This document shows, piece by piece, positions 35,958 to 47,313 of a DNA stretch of 64,000 nt. Both the position numbers and the translations under genes were made by a program. Source of the stretch: Neckera pumila (lineage: Eukaryota > Streptophyta > Bryopsida > Hypnales > Neckeraceae); the NCBI GenBank assembly GCA_963969595.1, contig OZ018413.1, positions 4,244,711 to 4,308,710 of the forward strand, read 5' to 3'. Positions within the stretch are counted from its first letter, which is position 1, and the number at the start of each line of letters is the position of its first letter. The notes under the pieces are model-generated. The model did not search any database, was not told where the DNA came from, and was given only the letters and a program-made list of their open reading frames with translations.

Positions 35958-36817
35958 TCCCTAAAGTTCCATGACTACCGTATGTTTCCACCCAAAATGC
36001 TCATGAACTGCCATTTTTAGTACAAGTACCCAATTTTTGAAAAAAAAACTTTTTTGACACATGTAACCATAGGACCTTGTAGTATGCTAACTTGAGAACA
36101 TATAGTAAAAATTTCAGAAATTTCCACTACATGCATTGCAAGATATAAGCATTCAAACTCACTGAAACCATTTTTTTGGCCCTGCAAAAAACAGGGCAGC
36201 AGCACTTCACAAGCTCACTTTGCGATGAAAAAATGTCCAAAATGATTATTCTTCTTTGCATTCTTTTTCCTAGATAAGTTGGCTACATGCCTGAAAATTT
36301 TCACTTCATTTGAAATTATTCAATATGTAGGAAAAAATAAGTAAGTAGATAATAGTAGAGAATGATTCAAAATACAAAATTGTCAAGAATTTAATAATGG
36401 AATTGAAATAAGCTAATTCCAATGGTTACAATGTTGTAATAAATAATCTACATCCTAAAAATCCGTAACTGCCCGCAAACTAAAAATCTTCATAACTTTT
36501 GACTCATTGATTGAAATGGGATGATTCAAAACTTTTTACGTATATATAACTCTAGAAAACCAATTTCAATTTTTGTTTTTGAAAAAAGTGACTTTTTTCT
36601 TATTTTCCTGGACTACCCAATTACGAAAAAAAAGTATTGTGCTAGGTTATGTCTTTTTATTCACATTTCCAAATGTCATGAAATTTAGTACATTTGAAAG
36701 ATATTCCTTGCGGACCTTCTGTTAAAATTTCAGCCTAAAGTATGGAAATCTCTAGTCACAGGTATTTGACTAAAATTTTTATACAACCAAAAAACACATG
36801 CCCCGGTCCTTTAAGGG
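35958..36817. mobile_element. TTAA-flanked (piggyBac-like) MITE, reverse orientation
   Basis: 860 bp, TCCCTAAAGTTCCATGACT to GCCCCGGTCCTTTAAGGG, with TTAA at 35954-35957 and 36818-36821. The interior matches the reverse complement of 9442-10363 (for example GACTCATTGATTGAAATGG). Confidence 0.8.
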
Positions 36818-36953
36818 TTAAGTTTCTCACAAAATGCTTCAAAACGCTGCAATTGCTATCTTGCTAATACTGTACCTAATTTATTCACAACGCCTGGTTC
36901 ACTGGCATGTGTCCTGTTCAGGTGGTCCGCCAGGCCTACGCTTAGATTATAAA

Positions 36954-37590
36954 CCCCTAAATGCCCAAGGCACCAAAATGTGGTGTCGAAGAAACTTTGA
37001 AGTTAAATAAAACCTTACCAAATTTCTTTTTGTTATTTTATATTTTTGAAAGATTCTTTTTGAAGTCTGATTTTTAGTATCAAAAGTCCGATTATCAAAA
37101 TGAATGATTATGATTTTTCTATTTAAGTTTTGTGCAAGGGTATTCATTGCAATCTTGACTTTCCAAAGTGTTGAGGACTCTTGAAAATGAACCTCAAATA
37201 TAAGAGATCTTGGAGAAAAATCGCATTAGAAATTCATTTAAAAAAATTGTAGAGTAGATTTTGAGAAGCCATAAATTGATTGAAGTTATGCATATTTGGC
37301 CCTTCAACCTCATATTGTTTTGGTGACCAACTTTTTAGATTTGACATGCAAAAAGAGAGTTGAAAGATTCTCGTAGTTTTAACACCCTCGTGATCAAACA
37401 TTACAATCTTTTAATCCATAAGTGATATTATCTTGTATTCTTTTCCAGTATCATCTCTAATACGTCTAAAGTTGAATTTGTATGGCTACATTTCAAAAAA
37501 TATTGATTCAACTTATCAAAATGTTGACTTTTTGTTCAATTTAGAACAAATTCCAAGAAGCTCAAAACAGGCCTTGAGCATTCAGGGGGT
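36954..37590. mobile_element. TAA-target MITE (CCCCTAAATGCCCAAGGC ends)
   Basis: Starts CCCCTAAATGCCCAAGGCACC and ends GCATTCAGGGGG followed by TAA. The interior is shared with 7256-7915. It is the third member of this PIF/Harbinger-like family. Confidence 0.6.
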
Positions 37591-38502
37591 AAGTATTAAT
37601 TTCTTCTGAACAACTGAAAGCAAGCAGATGATATGACTGTAATAAATTCAGACTGCAAAACTTCTCTTCTTCTAAATAAATAGCATCTTTTTTTTTTTTT
37701 TTAATTTGAAAAGGAGGTGAATAAGTAGCATCTTCACATACTCCAAAGCTCATGCTTCTGCAAATATGTGAGCAATCACCTTCACTTTCAAACTTGGGGA
37801 ATGTAAGCAAAGTGTCAAAGGAAATTGAAGGAAAATGGACAAGAAATTGTCAAAAGCAACCACAAGCAAGAAGAGCAGAAGGCAACAAGGCAAGTTGAAT
37901 TCTTCAAATGTGCCTTGCTGGTTAGGTGCTAAACTTACTCACTATTCCAACACTGTTTAGCAATTTACTCTCATTATTCCAACACTATTAGTAATTCAAG
38001 TTTAGTACAAAACCAAAAAAATAATGGAATACGTATCAATGGACATTATTGTCATTACATAAAGGCTCTCAAACTTAGGTGGCGTACATTCCAATAATTA
38101 CATATAAGGTGTTATTTCTTTAAAATTGACTATAAAAATGTAACTCCAATTATCCTCTTTTTCATTCCATTTTAGTTTTTTCCAAAAATTTTTAAGTTGA
38201 AATTTTTGTGACACTTTGAATGTAGCATCTTCATTGTGAAATATACCAATTTTGAACTCTTCTATCAAAGTTCTCTTAGTGTGAGCTCAGGGAGCATACC
38301 ATTGACACCATAATGTTTATCACTATCATATCCATTTTTGCTATTTAAATAATTTTGTAATTGCTAAATTTTTTATTAAAAAATCATTTTTTGAATCATA
38401 TTGATTTCATTTTAATATTCTCAATTATAAAATATGAATGTAACTTTATGATATACATTACTACATCTGAATAATGTCAAATTTTTGAAAAATATATCCT
38501 AA
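37591..38502. other. Intergenic, no gene recognised
   Basis: Includes a duplicated ATTCCAACACT block near 37940-37985. Nothing coding. Confidence 0.45.
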
Positions 38503-39374
38503 TAAGGTAACAGGTTCTAAAATTGCATAGGCTCTAAAATCGCCCATCCTATTCAAATGTACATTTCTTGTACATGTTGCTTTTTCATAGCCTTTAACAA
38601 TGTACAAATGGTGTACATTTTAGGGGATGGGCGATTTTAAAGCCCTAGCCCACTTCAACTTCAAATTTCATAACTAATTCTAGAAAGCTCCAAAAAATAT
38701 AAAACAACTTGGGTTAGATGCCAATTCCTCTTGTCTTTCAAGGAAAATTTACCAAAAAATATTTTAAGAAGCTTCACCTCCCCAAAATTACCTTTTGGCT
38801 CTCAACCCCTAAAAGCCTAAGGGGTTTGGACAAAATACAAATCTATTATAAAATACAAGTTCTAACTTTTTTTTGAGTTTGCATAAAAGAAGATAATGTG
38901 AAGCACAAAAAATTAGAAAGTATCCATACGGTCAAAATTATAAAATTGTTTTTGGATTCTCTTAAAATGAATTTTGAAGATAAAAATTCAAAAATTCACC
39001 AAAAATACCATTTCTATCTTTAGCTTTTAAATTTTTTTTGATTGGTCAAGATTGTGGTTTCTATTGATTAGTGAAAAAATGCATAAGATTTAATAATGAG
39101 AACACCAACTCTTTTCCCAAGTAGTAAAATTTCCAACACTCGACAAATCTAAAAACTTTGTGCCATTTCTCTTGTAATTTTTGTTTGACCATAGCGATCT
39201 GAATTTTGAATATAAATATTGAAAGACAACCCAATATTTTGAGGGAAAAAAATAATAAAATTAAAAAATAGTTTTTTCTGGCCCAAAAATTCTGCCTAAA
39301 GTCAGGCAGCGACCAAAAAATGGTCGCTTGAGTGCTTAGGGGTTAAATGGGCAATCTCTGAACCTGTTACCTTA
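38503..39374. mobile_element. Element with TAAGGTAACAGGTTC ends, containing inner repeats
   Basis: A perfect 15-bp inverted repeat TAAGGTAACAGGTTC sits at 38503 and, complemented, at 39360-39374. Inside are a hairpin at about 38527-38652 (arms with AAAATCGCCCATCC) and a further MITE from about 38812 (CCCCTAAAAGCC) to 39345 (GTGCTTAGGGGT). No ORF. Confidence 0.55.
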
Positions 39375-40876
39375 TAGAATAATGATGCCTGATCTTGCAA
39401 GAAATGGAATGACCTTTGAAGGTCAATAAATTGAGTCTCTTCTTGCAAAACTGAAATAAAATAAAATAAATCATTAGAGGACAATTGAGGCCTCTAGAAG
39501 ACCGTTTCATCTAATCTAATCTTTTTCAAAAATTTAACAAAATTGATCTTATATTTAAAAGTCAATTTTGCTAATTTGTCACATTTTGAGGTATAAAGTT
39601 TTTTTGTACTAGGGAGTACCTAAAGTTAACAATCTAGAGTTGAAATTTCAATGGTCTATTTCTACATTAGACATGTATATTTTTGACAAAGAAAATAAAA
39701 AAATTGCTTATTTTAAACTTTTGCAAATAGGGCTCTACACGTAGTTGTGAATATCTAAGATGGTTCCAAACTCATTCTTTTTGTGAAATCTCTTGGATCA
39801 CCATCAAATCTTCACAAATGAAATTTTTTTAGTTCTTTTGTAAATTTTTTTCCTTCTTTTATCCTATATAAGACTTTGAAGTACCTATTTTTTTGAGATT
39901 TTTTTTTTTTTAGAGAAATTTTCTATGCTTTTCTTTTGGGAAGGATGCCTTTCTTTAAAGGTGCATATATTGGCCACATTCTTTATATTTAATTTTTTTT
40001 TCTAATTTTAAAGAATACAAGGGAAAAAAACATAAAAATAGTCAAAATAATGTAAAGCCTATCCATCATTCTTGTAGTCACCTTCAAGCTCATTCTTTTG
40101 TGAAGTCTCATCATCATCAAGTCCTCACAAATTGTCAAATTTTAGTTCTTTGTAAATTTTTTCTTCTATTTTTTACAAATAAAATGTTAAAATATATGTT
40201 TTCTTGAGGTCTTGCACTTTTCTAATTCTTCTATTTACAAAATTTGCTATCATTTTCCTTTCAAGGATTGCCTTTGTTTTACATTGGCCATATTTTTATA
40301 TTTAAGAAAAAACACTAAATTATTTTATTATTCTCAAAATGCATGAAAATTGTCAAAACGCTAAAAAATCAATGGTCTTTTTTGCAACTACCTAGGGTCA
40401 TGTTGTAAATCCTTGTCAATTAGATTCTTTTGAAATGATTTTATAGATAAAACAAGCAAATAATGGACATTATCTAGTAAAGAATAAATTCAAATGATCA
40501 GTCTTTTAGTGATTTTTTTTTCTTGGTGGAAGCATAACATGCACTCTAAATTGCCAGAAGGTCGTTCAAATTTGGTCATTCAATTTTTGAACATTCATCC
40601 ACAGTACTACCTATAAATAATAAATTTCACCCAAAGATCAACAAATCTTGTATTTTTAGAGATGATTTTGGTGATTTCATCTACTTTATCTCTTCTTCAA
40701 GTATAGTAAAAGACAGCTTAAAAATTAGGTAAGATTTTGGTGATTGTTTACCAACAAAAAATTTAGTGGTCTCTTTATGTAAGAATTGGACTCCTAGGAT
40801 TCTAAACCACATTCCTAACATTCTTTATAGCCTTTGCCTTCTCTACCTTAGATCCCAAAAGCAATTCCATAAGGGA
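39375..40876. other. Intergenic, very AT-rich, no gene recognised
   Basis: Two related stretches (around 39740-39960 and 40080-40290) share blocks such as TTCTTTTGTGAAGTCTC and CACATT, which suggests an old tandem duplication. No coding signal. Confidence 0.4.
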
Positions 40877-41244
40877 TAAGATAGAAGTACCAGGAGTCGA
40901 TCATTTGAATAATTTTTGGAATAGATTGTGCACACTATGAGGTGGTGGAAAATTTTCCCATGTAGGAAAATAGGAAATATGGGGACTGCAAATTTTTTAG
41001 AATTTTGTTCCCAAAATTGAAATTATTGTGAATTTTGGAATCCAAAAAAGTGCACTTCACTAGTAGCCAATGTCTAGAGTCTTCCAATTCCGATCGTTTA
41101 AAAATGCTCACTATTTTGGGGTATGTGTCATAACCTTATTAGTCTCAACCTTGAAAAGGACCAAAAAACAACATTCCAAACCTGAAATAGTATACCCTAT
41201 AGGTTGGGTACTGGGTGTGGTTGACAACTGGTGCTTCTATCTAA
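40877..41244. mobile_element. MITE with TAAGATAGAAGTACC ends
   Basis: Imperfect inverted ends (TAAGATAGAAGTACCAGG and complement of TTAGATAGAAGCACCAG) bound about 368 bp. It shares long interior blocks (GGAAATATGGGGACTG, GAGTCTTCCAATTCCGATC) with 44128-44553, which is inserted in the LRR pseudogene. Confidence 0.6.
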
Positions 41245-42270
41245 CTTGAGTTCATTTCTGCAAGTTAAGTTATTTGGCAGAGAACAATGCCATTGTATTT
41301 TTGTTAAGAATGTTATGAAGTTATATTTTCTTTCAGACATGCATAAGTAATAATGAAGTTATAGTAATATAATACCCAGAAGATGCAAGTTTGCATCTTA
41401 TGGATACGTAGTGGATGATTGGGAAAATAAGTTCTTTGAAGAAAAGCACAAATGCCAACAAAATTGGTTTTGTAGTTTTTTGATTTGGTATGAATAAAAT
41501 AGGAATTTTTTGGAAGACCCCAATAAATGCACATGTTCTAGACAGTAGACCCCCATTGAAATGCACATGGATAACAAAAAAAGTAATATTAAAGAGACTG
41601 TATCACACACAAGATTTTACAAAAATAAATATTTGTAATTTCCTCTAATTCTAGATGGTATTCCATTGCATTTCCAACAAATATACCGCGTGCTAACTTC
41701 AAGTAACCACTCTTGTCTACTTTGCTTCCACTTGTACCTTATTACAGGGCCTTTTTTAGATGACCTAAAATGACTAGAGTTACGTTTAGGTACTCCTACC
41801 TTAGATTTTTTGCACCTTAGGTTACAAAGACTCCAACAAAGACCAGTTACATTCATTCTAATTTGGACAAATCAATCCATCTAGAATACTTGAAACCTTA
41901 CCCTACATTTTGTAGTTTATTCATTTTATATATCAAAAACTATAAAGATGGCTAATTGGGAGTCTCAAATTTCAAATATGAACTCAAAATTTATATGTAT
42001 TAAAAATAATACATTCTAGTATTTCTACCAAATTGGTTGCTTTTTCCAAATGGATTCCTACATTATAGGAACCCAAATATTATCAATTCTCAGCAACAAA
42101 AATAATTTTTGGCGATTTTTTGCTAAAACTAATCTACTCCAAATTCCATTGACTATAGGAAATTTGAGGTTTATAGAGCAATTTTTTGCTAATTCTATGC
42201 AAGTTTGAGCTAAGAATTTGCTAAATTTTTTATGATTATAGTAAATTACATAATTTATTTAGATCAATAG
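41245..42270. other. Intergenic, no gene recognised
   Basis: Frames up to 79 codons on the minus strand (41313-41856) overlap one another. None shows a domain or signal that supports a gene. Confidence 0.45.
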
Positions 42271-42273
42271 GAA

Positions 42274-42483
42274 CACTATAAGAGAATGGGATGTTTTAAG
42301 TATATTCTTAGACATAAGATTTTAAGTAATGACCTTTAAGGCAATTCTCAACAAAATTTTACTAGAAATACATGTAATTTTAGTAATTTTTTGTTGAAAA
42401 TTGTTTTAAAGATCATTATTTAAAACCTTATGTCTAGGACTATACTTAAAAACTCATTTAAAACACTCCATTTTCTTATAGTG
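42274..42483. mobile_element. CACTA-type hairpin MITE with GAA duplication
   Basis: 210-bp near-palindrome, CACTATAAGAGAATGGGATG to CATTTTCTTATAGTG, with GAA at 42271-42273 and 42484-42486. CACTA ends and a 3-bp target duplication place it in the CACTA superfamily. Its transcript would fold into a long stem-loop. Sister of 3278-3497. Confidence 0.75.
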
Positions 42484-42486
42484 GAA

Positions 42487-43999
42487 ATTAGGGATCAATA
42501 GAGTTGAAAATTGTAAAAATCATTTTCTTCATCCTACACTACTAATCGCCACATTAGCAATATAAAATACTCCAAAATTAACATTGGTTTTTGATAAGGC
42601 AAAGCAAGTGGCAAATAAATAAAAAAATACATATTGCATTTGTATTGGCCAAGCACTATTGAATATTAGTTGAGAATTACTGATAACAGCATCCTTAAAA
42701 TACACTAGAAAATTTTTTAGCCCTCTAGAGATTTGCTTCTCTTCACAAAAGGGCTCTGAATTCCCGCAATGGAACTCACAATCCCTTTGGCTACTATTCA
42801 TGAATTGTGGCCACAATGAAAAATACCGAAAAACTATTAAAAAATAATAAAAATATCATAATAAATATTTAAAAACATTAAATAACAATTAAAATAATCA
42901 TTAAATAAGATTCGAGCTGGCAAGGATAAATTTCTGCCACATCAAATTTTGAAATTTGGAATTTATTTATTTATTTTAATAATAATAATATTTTCCAATT
43001 TTTTAAATATTTTCTAAATTATATTATTGAATTGTCTCAACCAAATCAGACCCTGCAATTTGCTGGCTCCCCCATTTTTTATTTTTTATTTTTCCAGTTT
43101 ATTTGGCCAGCGTTCCCTACTGTTCGGGAATTCACAGACCTCCCAAGGCCTCAGTTCACTTCTAATGACAAGTACATTGGCCCTCCAAATTTATTTCTAA
43201 CTTTTGACTAGTATACACTTAGAACTTGAGAGTTCTATCATTAAAAGACCATCACAAATCATTCAAATTAGACACATAAATATTCCATTTGGACTTTGGA
43301 TAATTAAGCTAGACCACATTGAAAGTAAGTTGCAAGAAAAATTATAAGGGCTTCAACAAATCATGTTGAAGAAAGGAAAATTATGCAAATGATGTCATTA
43401 GAGTATGAGATTTGAGGGCAAAGGAGGGTCATTTCAAGCTTGTTCTCCTTGCTTGCCAAACTAGCAATAATGCTGTCAAAATTATTTTCTTTAAATTAAA
43501 AAATACACATATATATACATATACACATACATACATACCACTAGAAGAAATTTGTGCTGGTCTAAATCAAAAATGTGGGCTAAAATTTGTTGAGAACCAT
43601 GTTTCCAACGTTGGAATTTCAGCCCACATGTCTGGCCCTCCCTTGCCCTCAACTCTCTTCTAATGAAGGAAATTGCTAAGCCTTTTGGTTCTTTTCCTTT
43701 TTTAGGCATAATTTCTCGAGTTTTCTAATGATCCGGTCCTCCACTGACCTAGTCCCCTATAAATTTTTGTCTTTTTAGCTTACTTTTAATGGGGTCTAGC
43801 TTGATTTATTATCCAAAATCCAAATTTTAAGTTTTTTTTGTGTTTTAAATATTTTTGAATGCACTTCCAATTATGACAATAATTTCAAGTTCTAATTATA
43901 TACAAGTCAAAAGTTAAAAATAAATTTGATTGCTTTTCCCAATGCTTTGCTGGTTTGAAATGGCTACATCTCAAAAAGATACGAGTCACAAAAACTTGC
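42487..43999. other. Intergenic, no gene recognised
   Basis: AT-rich with short ATAC/ATAT runs near 43502-43535. ORFs of 60-95 codons without motifs. Confidence 0.45.
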
Positions 44000-44127
44000 A
44001 TGCAAACAAAAGCTTTGTTCATTTGGAGGCCTATTGTGTTTCAAATTTTCAGTTGCTATGACTTTGTGAAATTTGTAGAGGATATTGACAAATTAATCAA
44101 CTTCTAGGTACCTGGAAACTGAAGTGA

Positions 44128-44553
44128 TAAGGTAACTGCACCCATAATCGATCATTTAAGCGATTTTGAAATAGATCATAAATAGTACGAAGCAATGCAA
44201 ATTTCTCCCAAGTAGGAAGATAGGAAATATGGGGACTGTAATTTTTTGGTAATTTAATTCCCAAAACTGAGATTATTGTGATTTTTGGAAGCCAAAAAGT
44301 AGGCCAAACCCATACCCAATGTTAAGAGTCTTCCAATTCCGATCAATCAAGAGACTACTTTCCCACTCACTACTTTCCGCATACTTTATAACACTTTAGG
44401 ACATGTGTCATAACATTCTTAGTTTCAACCTTGAAAAGGAGAAAAAAAACATTTCAATCTTCGATTGTAAACCGGTTCCAATTTTGGTTGGAAATACATG
44501 CATGCTACAGGTTGGGTTTCAAACCCTGGTTGGGTATAGGTGCTTTTACCTTA
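44128..44553. mobile_element. MITE with TAAGGTAAnnGCACC ends, in LRR pseudogene
   Basis: Inverted ends TAAGGTAACTGCACCC and the complement of TAAGGTAAAAGCACC separate LRR sequence ending GGAAACTGAAGTG from TCAATCTTTTGAACTTGCC, which are adjacent in the HNL gene. Interior shared with 40877-41244. Confidence 0.65.
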
Positions 44554-44661
44554 GATTGTTTCAATCTTTTGAACTTGCCAAACACTAAGTCTATAGGCAA
44601 ACTGAAAAAATCTGAAGAGATCTGTTCTTGCAAATTGTTCAAAATTGCGAGTTGTTCTTGA

Positions 44662-44916
44662 CATGGTTGTCATATTAGACAAAATATCACTGTTCACAGA
44701 TAGAATCGGACCGGTTAGGGCTGACCGATTGCAAACTTCAAAGCTTTGTAACTTTTGCAAAAATTCTTCAAATCGGACAAATGAGATGTTTTTCAGCATC
44801 TACAGTTTCTTCAATTTTTGCAAAAGTTACAAGGCTCTGAAGTTCGCAGCGGGTTAGCCCTTATGGGTCCGATTCTGTCCATGAACAGTGATATTCCGTG
44901 TGATATGACAACCATG
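44662..44916. mobile_element. hAT-like hairpin MITE with 8-bp target duplication
   Basis: 255 bp, CATGGTTGTCATAT to ATATGACAACCATG, flanked by GTTCTTGA at 44654-44661 and 44917-44924. In the HNL gene the site is single (GAGTTGTTCCTGACAG). The arms are complementary over about 110 bp each, so almost the whole element is a stem. An 8-bp duplication suggests hAT. A 9-bp reading (GTTCTTGAC) would suggest Mutator but leaves one unpaired end base. Confidence 0.75.
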
Positions 44917-45284
44917 GTTCTTGACACTAGCTGGTAGGAAAATTGTCTGAGGTGGTGTATCTCTCTTTTTGGAAATTGTGATCAATCGATGGTGATTCCC
45001 GGTCCACAAATCTGCACTTTGCACTTTTAAGCTCATCAAGCTCAAACTGCCAAACATACTCGTAACCTATCTTAGTCCTTGTCCTCAACTCCGGCGTGTT
45101 GACACCGAGAATGGTCACGACGTCAAAGAGTTTACCCAGGACGTCTTCAAGATTGATATGCCTAAATTGGAAGTCATCATCTGGCAAGTCTACTACAACA
45201 ATGTTTCTCGATTAGTGGTTGTTTTGAAGAATCCTGATGGTTCTGAGCTGAAGTTGGAGAGCTTGAAGACGCGCAGTTAAAGGT

Positions 45285-46227
45285 ATGAAGGACCATGGTT
45301 CACTTGCAATTGCCTGTTTCGTGATAGGGTCTCATAAAAAAAATGTTTCGAAGATTTGACATGGAAATTTCACAGTCCTCCACTAGTTCCACTCAACAAA
45401 AATGAGTTCTGATCAAGCCTCTCTGAAGTGTTGAAAATAGTTATATAGTTACTTATGATTAGCCAATCTTGAGGTAATTCTAGTTTATTGTCCATACAGT
45501 ACTGATGAGAACATGAGAAACTTCTCACTCTTCTCAGAGGACTGTAAAATAATTTTAGTTTGCGAATAAGTCAGCTTTAATTTCTGCTGCTGGTTTGAAA
45601 GCCACTGAGATGAGATTTGAGTTTTTCTGCTGCCAGCGTCCTCGAACCCTAAGTGACCAGAACTCGGTCTGGCATCTCAGAACGAGAGCCACACTGGAGT
45701 TTGTTGTTGGAGTATTAAGTATCAATCTTACGATGAGTATCTTGAAATCCGTATGTGCAATTCCAACTTTGTACGTTCCCTGAAAATTTAGATGTATTAC
45801 ATCATTGTAGTTGGTTGAAAATCCTCGCATGGGTCGAAACTTCGAGAGTTTGTGCAGAGCATTGGCACATTTTTATCAGAATTTGGCGCTCAGAGTTGCC
45901 ACAGGTTTTCAAACAATGGAAAAATGGCACGAAATTTTGCAAGCTGAACACAATGTAACTTCCCTGATAATGAAATATCACCTCCAGAGCTCAAAAATTA
46001 TGGATTCATACGATGGGTCGATAGGAGCGCATTCTCGCGACCAAGCCATCCTCTAGGGAACCTTACGGTATATCAAGTTAGAGGAATTAATTGAATTACG
46101 GAGTACAATGCATGAAGACATAAACGTACACGACCGTTGCACCACACAAGTTGTATGCAGTATCTTCAAGATTACGACACTTTTTTCATGAGAATACACC
46201 AGAGGTGCTCGGAAGCATTCTGAATTA
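45285..46227. other. Intergenic, no gene recognised
   Basis: Contains overlapping 60-90-codon frames on both strands (45555-46056) with no recognisable product. Part may be diverged NLR 3' flank. Confidence 0.4.
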
Positions 46228-46233
46228 TTTTAT
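46228..46233 (-). terminator. Candidate poly(A) signal of the germin-like gene
   Basis: AATAAA on the minus strand about 190 bp after the germin-like stop codon. Position is plausible; not proven. Confidence 0.4.
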
Positions 46234-46422
46234 TGAATAAAGGATTCAATGTTGTCCAACTTAACAATGGCTAAGTCACAATTGTGTCCTGTGATACACT
46301 ACATAATGAAGCTACTAGCTCGGGAACTCGAGAATGACTAAATATGACTGTTGCCTCTTGAGCTTCGGTCCACAGATTGTTCGAATCAACTGGGCGAGCA
46401 ATGACTAGCTTAGTAAACAAAT

Positions 46423-47121
46423 TCATACTCGGAAGTTCTTCTGGATACTGTCCACAGTCTCCTCGTCGATCTTGAACGCCTTCTCCAACACCTCGTCCTT
46501 GATGTCCGGAGTGAACAACGCCGGTGCGACGGTTGTCCTCCCGGGGTTCTGGCTGCTCAACGCTGCAAACGCCATCGCCTTGCCGTTGCCGACGTTGAGC
46601 TGGAAGTGCACCAGGCCCTTGGGAAACACAAACAACTCGCCTTGCTTGAGGACGGTGGCGAACAAAGTGTTGTTGGTGCTCACGAAGCCCACGTACAGCT
46701 CGCCCTGGACCACCATCAGAATCTCGGATGACCTGGGGTGGCTGTGTGGAGTGTTAACGCCGCCCTTGGCGAAGTCCACCCGCGCAGCCGAGATCCCGAG
46801 AGTGTTCAATCCCGGGAACTCCACCACCATGGCCCCGGTCACCTTGGCCTTGTCGGAGTTGTTGGTGTCTCCGGCGTTCTGCAAGGTCGCGGACTTGAAG
46901 TCGTTCACGGTGACGTTGTTGGCGGGCTTGCACGGGAATCCGTTGATGGTGATTCCGGAGTGCAGGTCGGCGACGCAGAAGTCCTGCAGGGGATCAGAAT
47001 CGGCGGCCATGGCCAGCATGGGCATAACAAGAGCCATGCTCACGACCACGGCCACTGTCGTCCACAAGTTGTTGCTGCTGCGGAGCTTCATGATGCCCAT
47101 GTCGACTCGATCAATTGGCAT
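46423..47121 (-). CDS. Germin-like protein (secreted cupin)
   Basis: A single open frame of 232 aa. Cupin motif 1 is GGVNTPHSHPRSSEILMVV, with metal ligands H126, H128 and E133, and motif 2 is FPKGLVHFQLNVGNG with H172. These four residues bind manganese in germins. An N-terminal hydrophobic segment (WTTVAVVVSMALVMPMLAMAA) is a likely signal peptide, followed by the family's paired cysteines in DFCVAD and GFPCK (C49, C64). Several NxS/T sites occur. Family members are apoplastic, form oligomers, and may act as oxalate oxidase or superoxide dismutase. Activity cannot be told from sequence. Start choice: the first ATG gives MPIDRVDMGIMKLRSS; the ATG at residue 11 would give a more typical 222-aa precursor. 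The gene is distinctly GC-rich in AT-rich surroundings. It appears intact and intronless. Confidence 0.93.
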   Translation of the reverse strand: MPIDRVDMGIMKLRSSNNLWTTVAVVVSMALVMPMLAMAADSDPLQDFCVADLHSGITINGFPCKPANNVTVNDFKSATLQNAGDTNNSDKAKVTGAMVVEFPGLNTLGISAARVDFAKGGVNTPHSHPRSSEILMVVQGELYVGFVSTNNTLFATVLKQGELFVFPKGLVHFQLNVGNGKAMAFAALSSQNPGRTTVAPALFTPDIKDEVLEKAFKIDEETVDSIQKNFRV

Positions 47122-47305
47122 GCACTCGGTGGTGCTGGAATTAGTAGTTTGAATGATCAGTTCACAAGTTCAGCTGCAAGTAGTGGAGCTAGCTCTGTGC
47201 GTCGCGAGTGAGTGAAGCGAGAAGTGTAGACAGTGGGATTCGAAGCTGAAGATTGGGAATGGGATGGAATGGTTTCTGTTTTTACAATTGCTTGGGTTGT
47301 GTGAG

Positions 47306-47313
47306 TTTTTATA
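47306..47313 (-). promoter_or_regulatory. TATA box candidate of the germin-like gene
   Basis: Minus strand reads CTATAAAAACTC about 185 bp upstream of the first ATG, a good match to the plant TATA consensus TATAAA, implying a 5' leader of roughly 150 nt. Confidence 0.55.

Larger units (their letters stand above)
44000..45284 (+). pseudogene. Decayed LRR-end copy of the HNL receptor, inverted relative to it
   Basis: Three blocks (about 44000-44127, 44554-44661 and 44917-45284) match the LRR end of the gene at 19996-23298 on the opposite strand. Visible matches include AAAGCTTTGTTCATTTGGAGG, TCTATAGGCAAACTGAAAAA (SIGKLK) and the reading EFTQDVFKIDMPKLEVIIW against EFPRDIFKIDMPKLELVTW in the other copy. 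The blocks are split by two MITEs. Several stops and shifts break the frame. The final frame ends at TAA (45278-45280). No NB-ARC or hydrolase part remains. It is a non-functional relic. Confidence 0.85.

Noticed and set aside
44654..44925. Mutator assignment for the 255-bp hairpin (9-bp duplication)
   Set aside because: A 9-bp reading leaves an unmatched terminal base; 8 bp gives fully matched ends CATGG...CCATG, so hAT is preferred.
46472..47211. Long plus-strand frames of 226 and 157 codons opposite the germin-like gene
   Set aside because: Shadows of the GC-rich germin-like coding strand; the minus frame has all cupin motifs.
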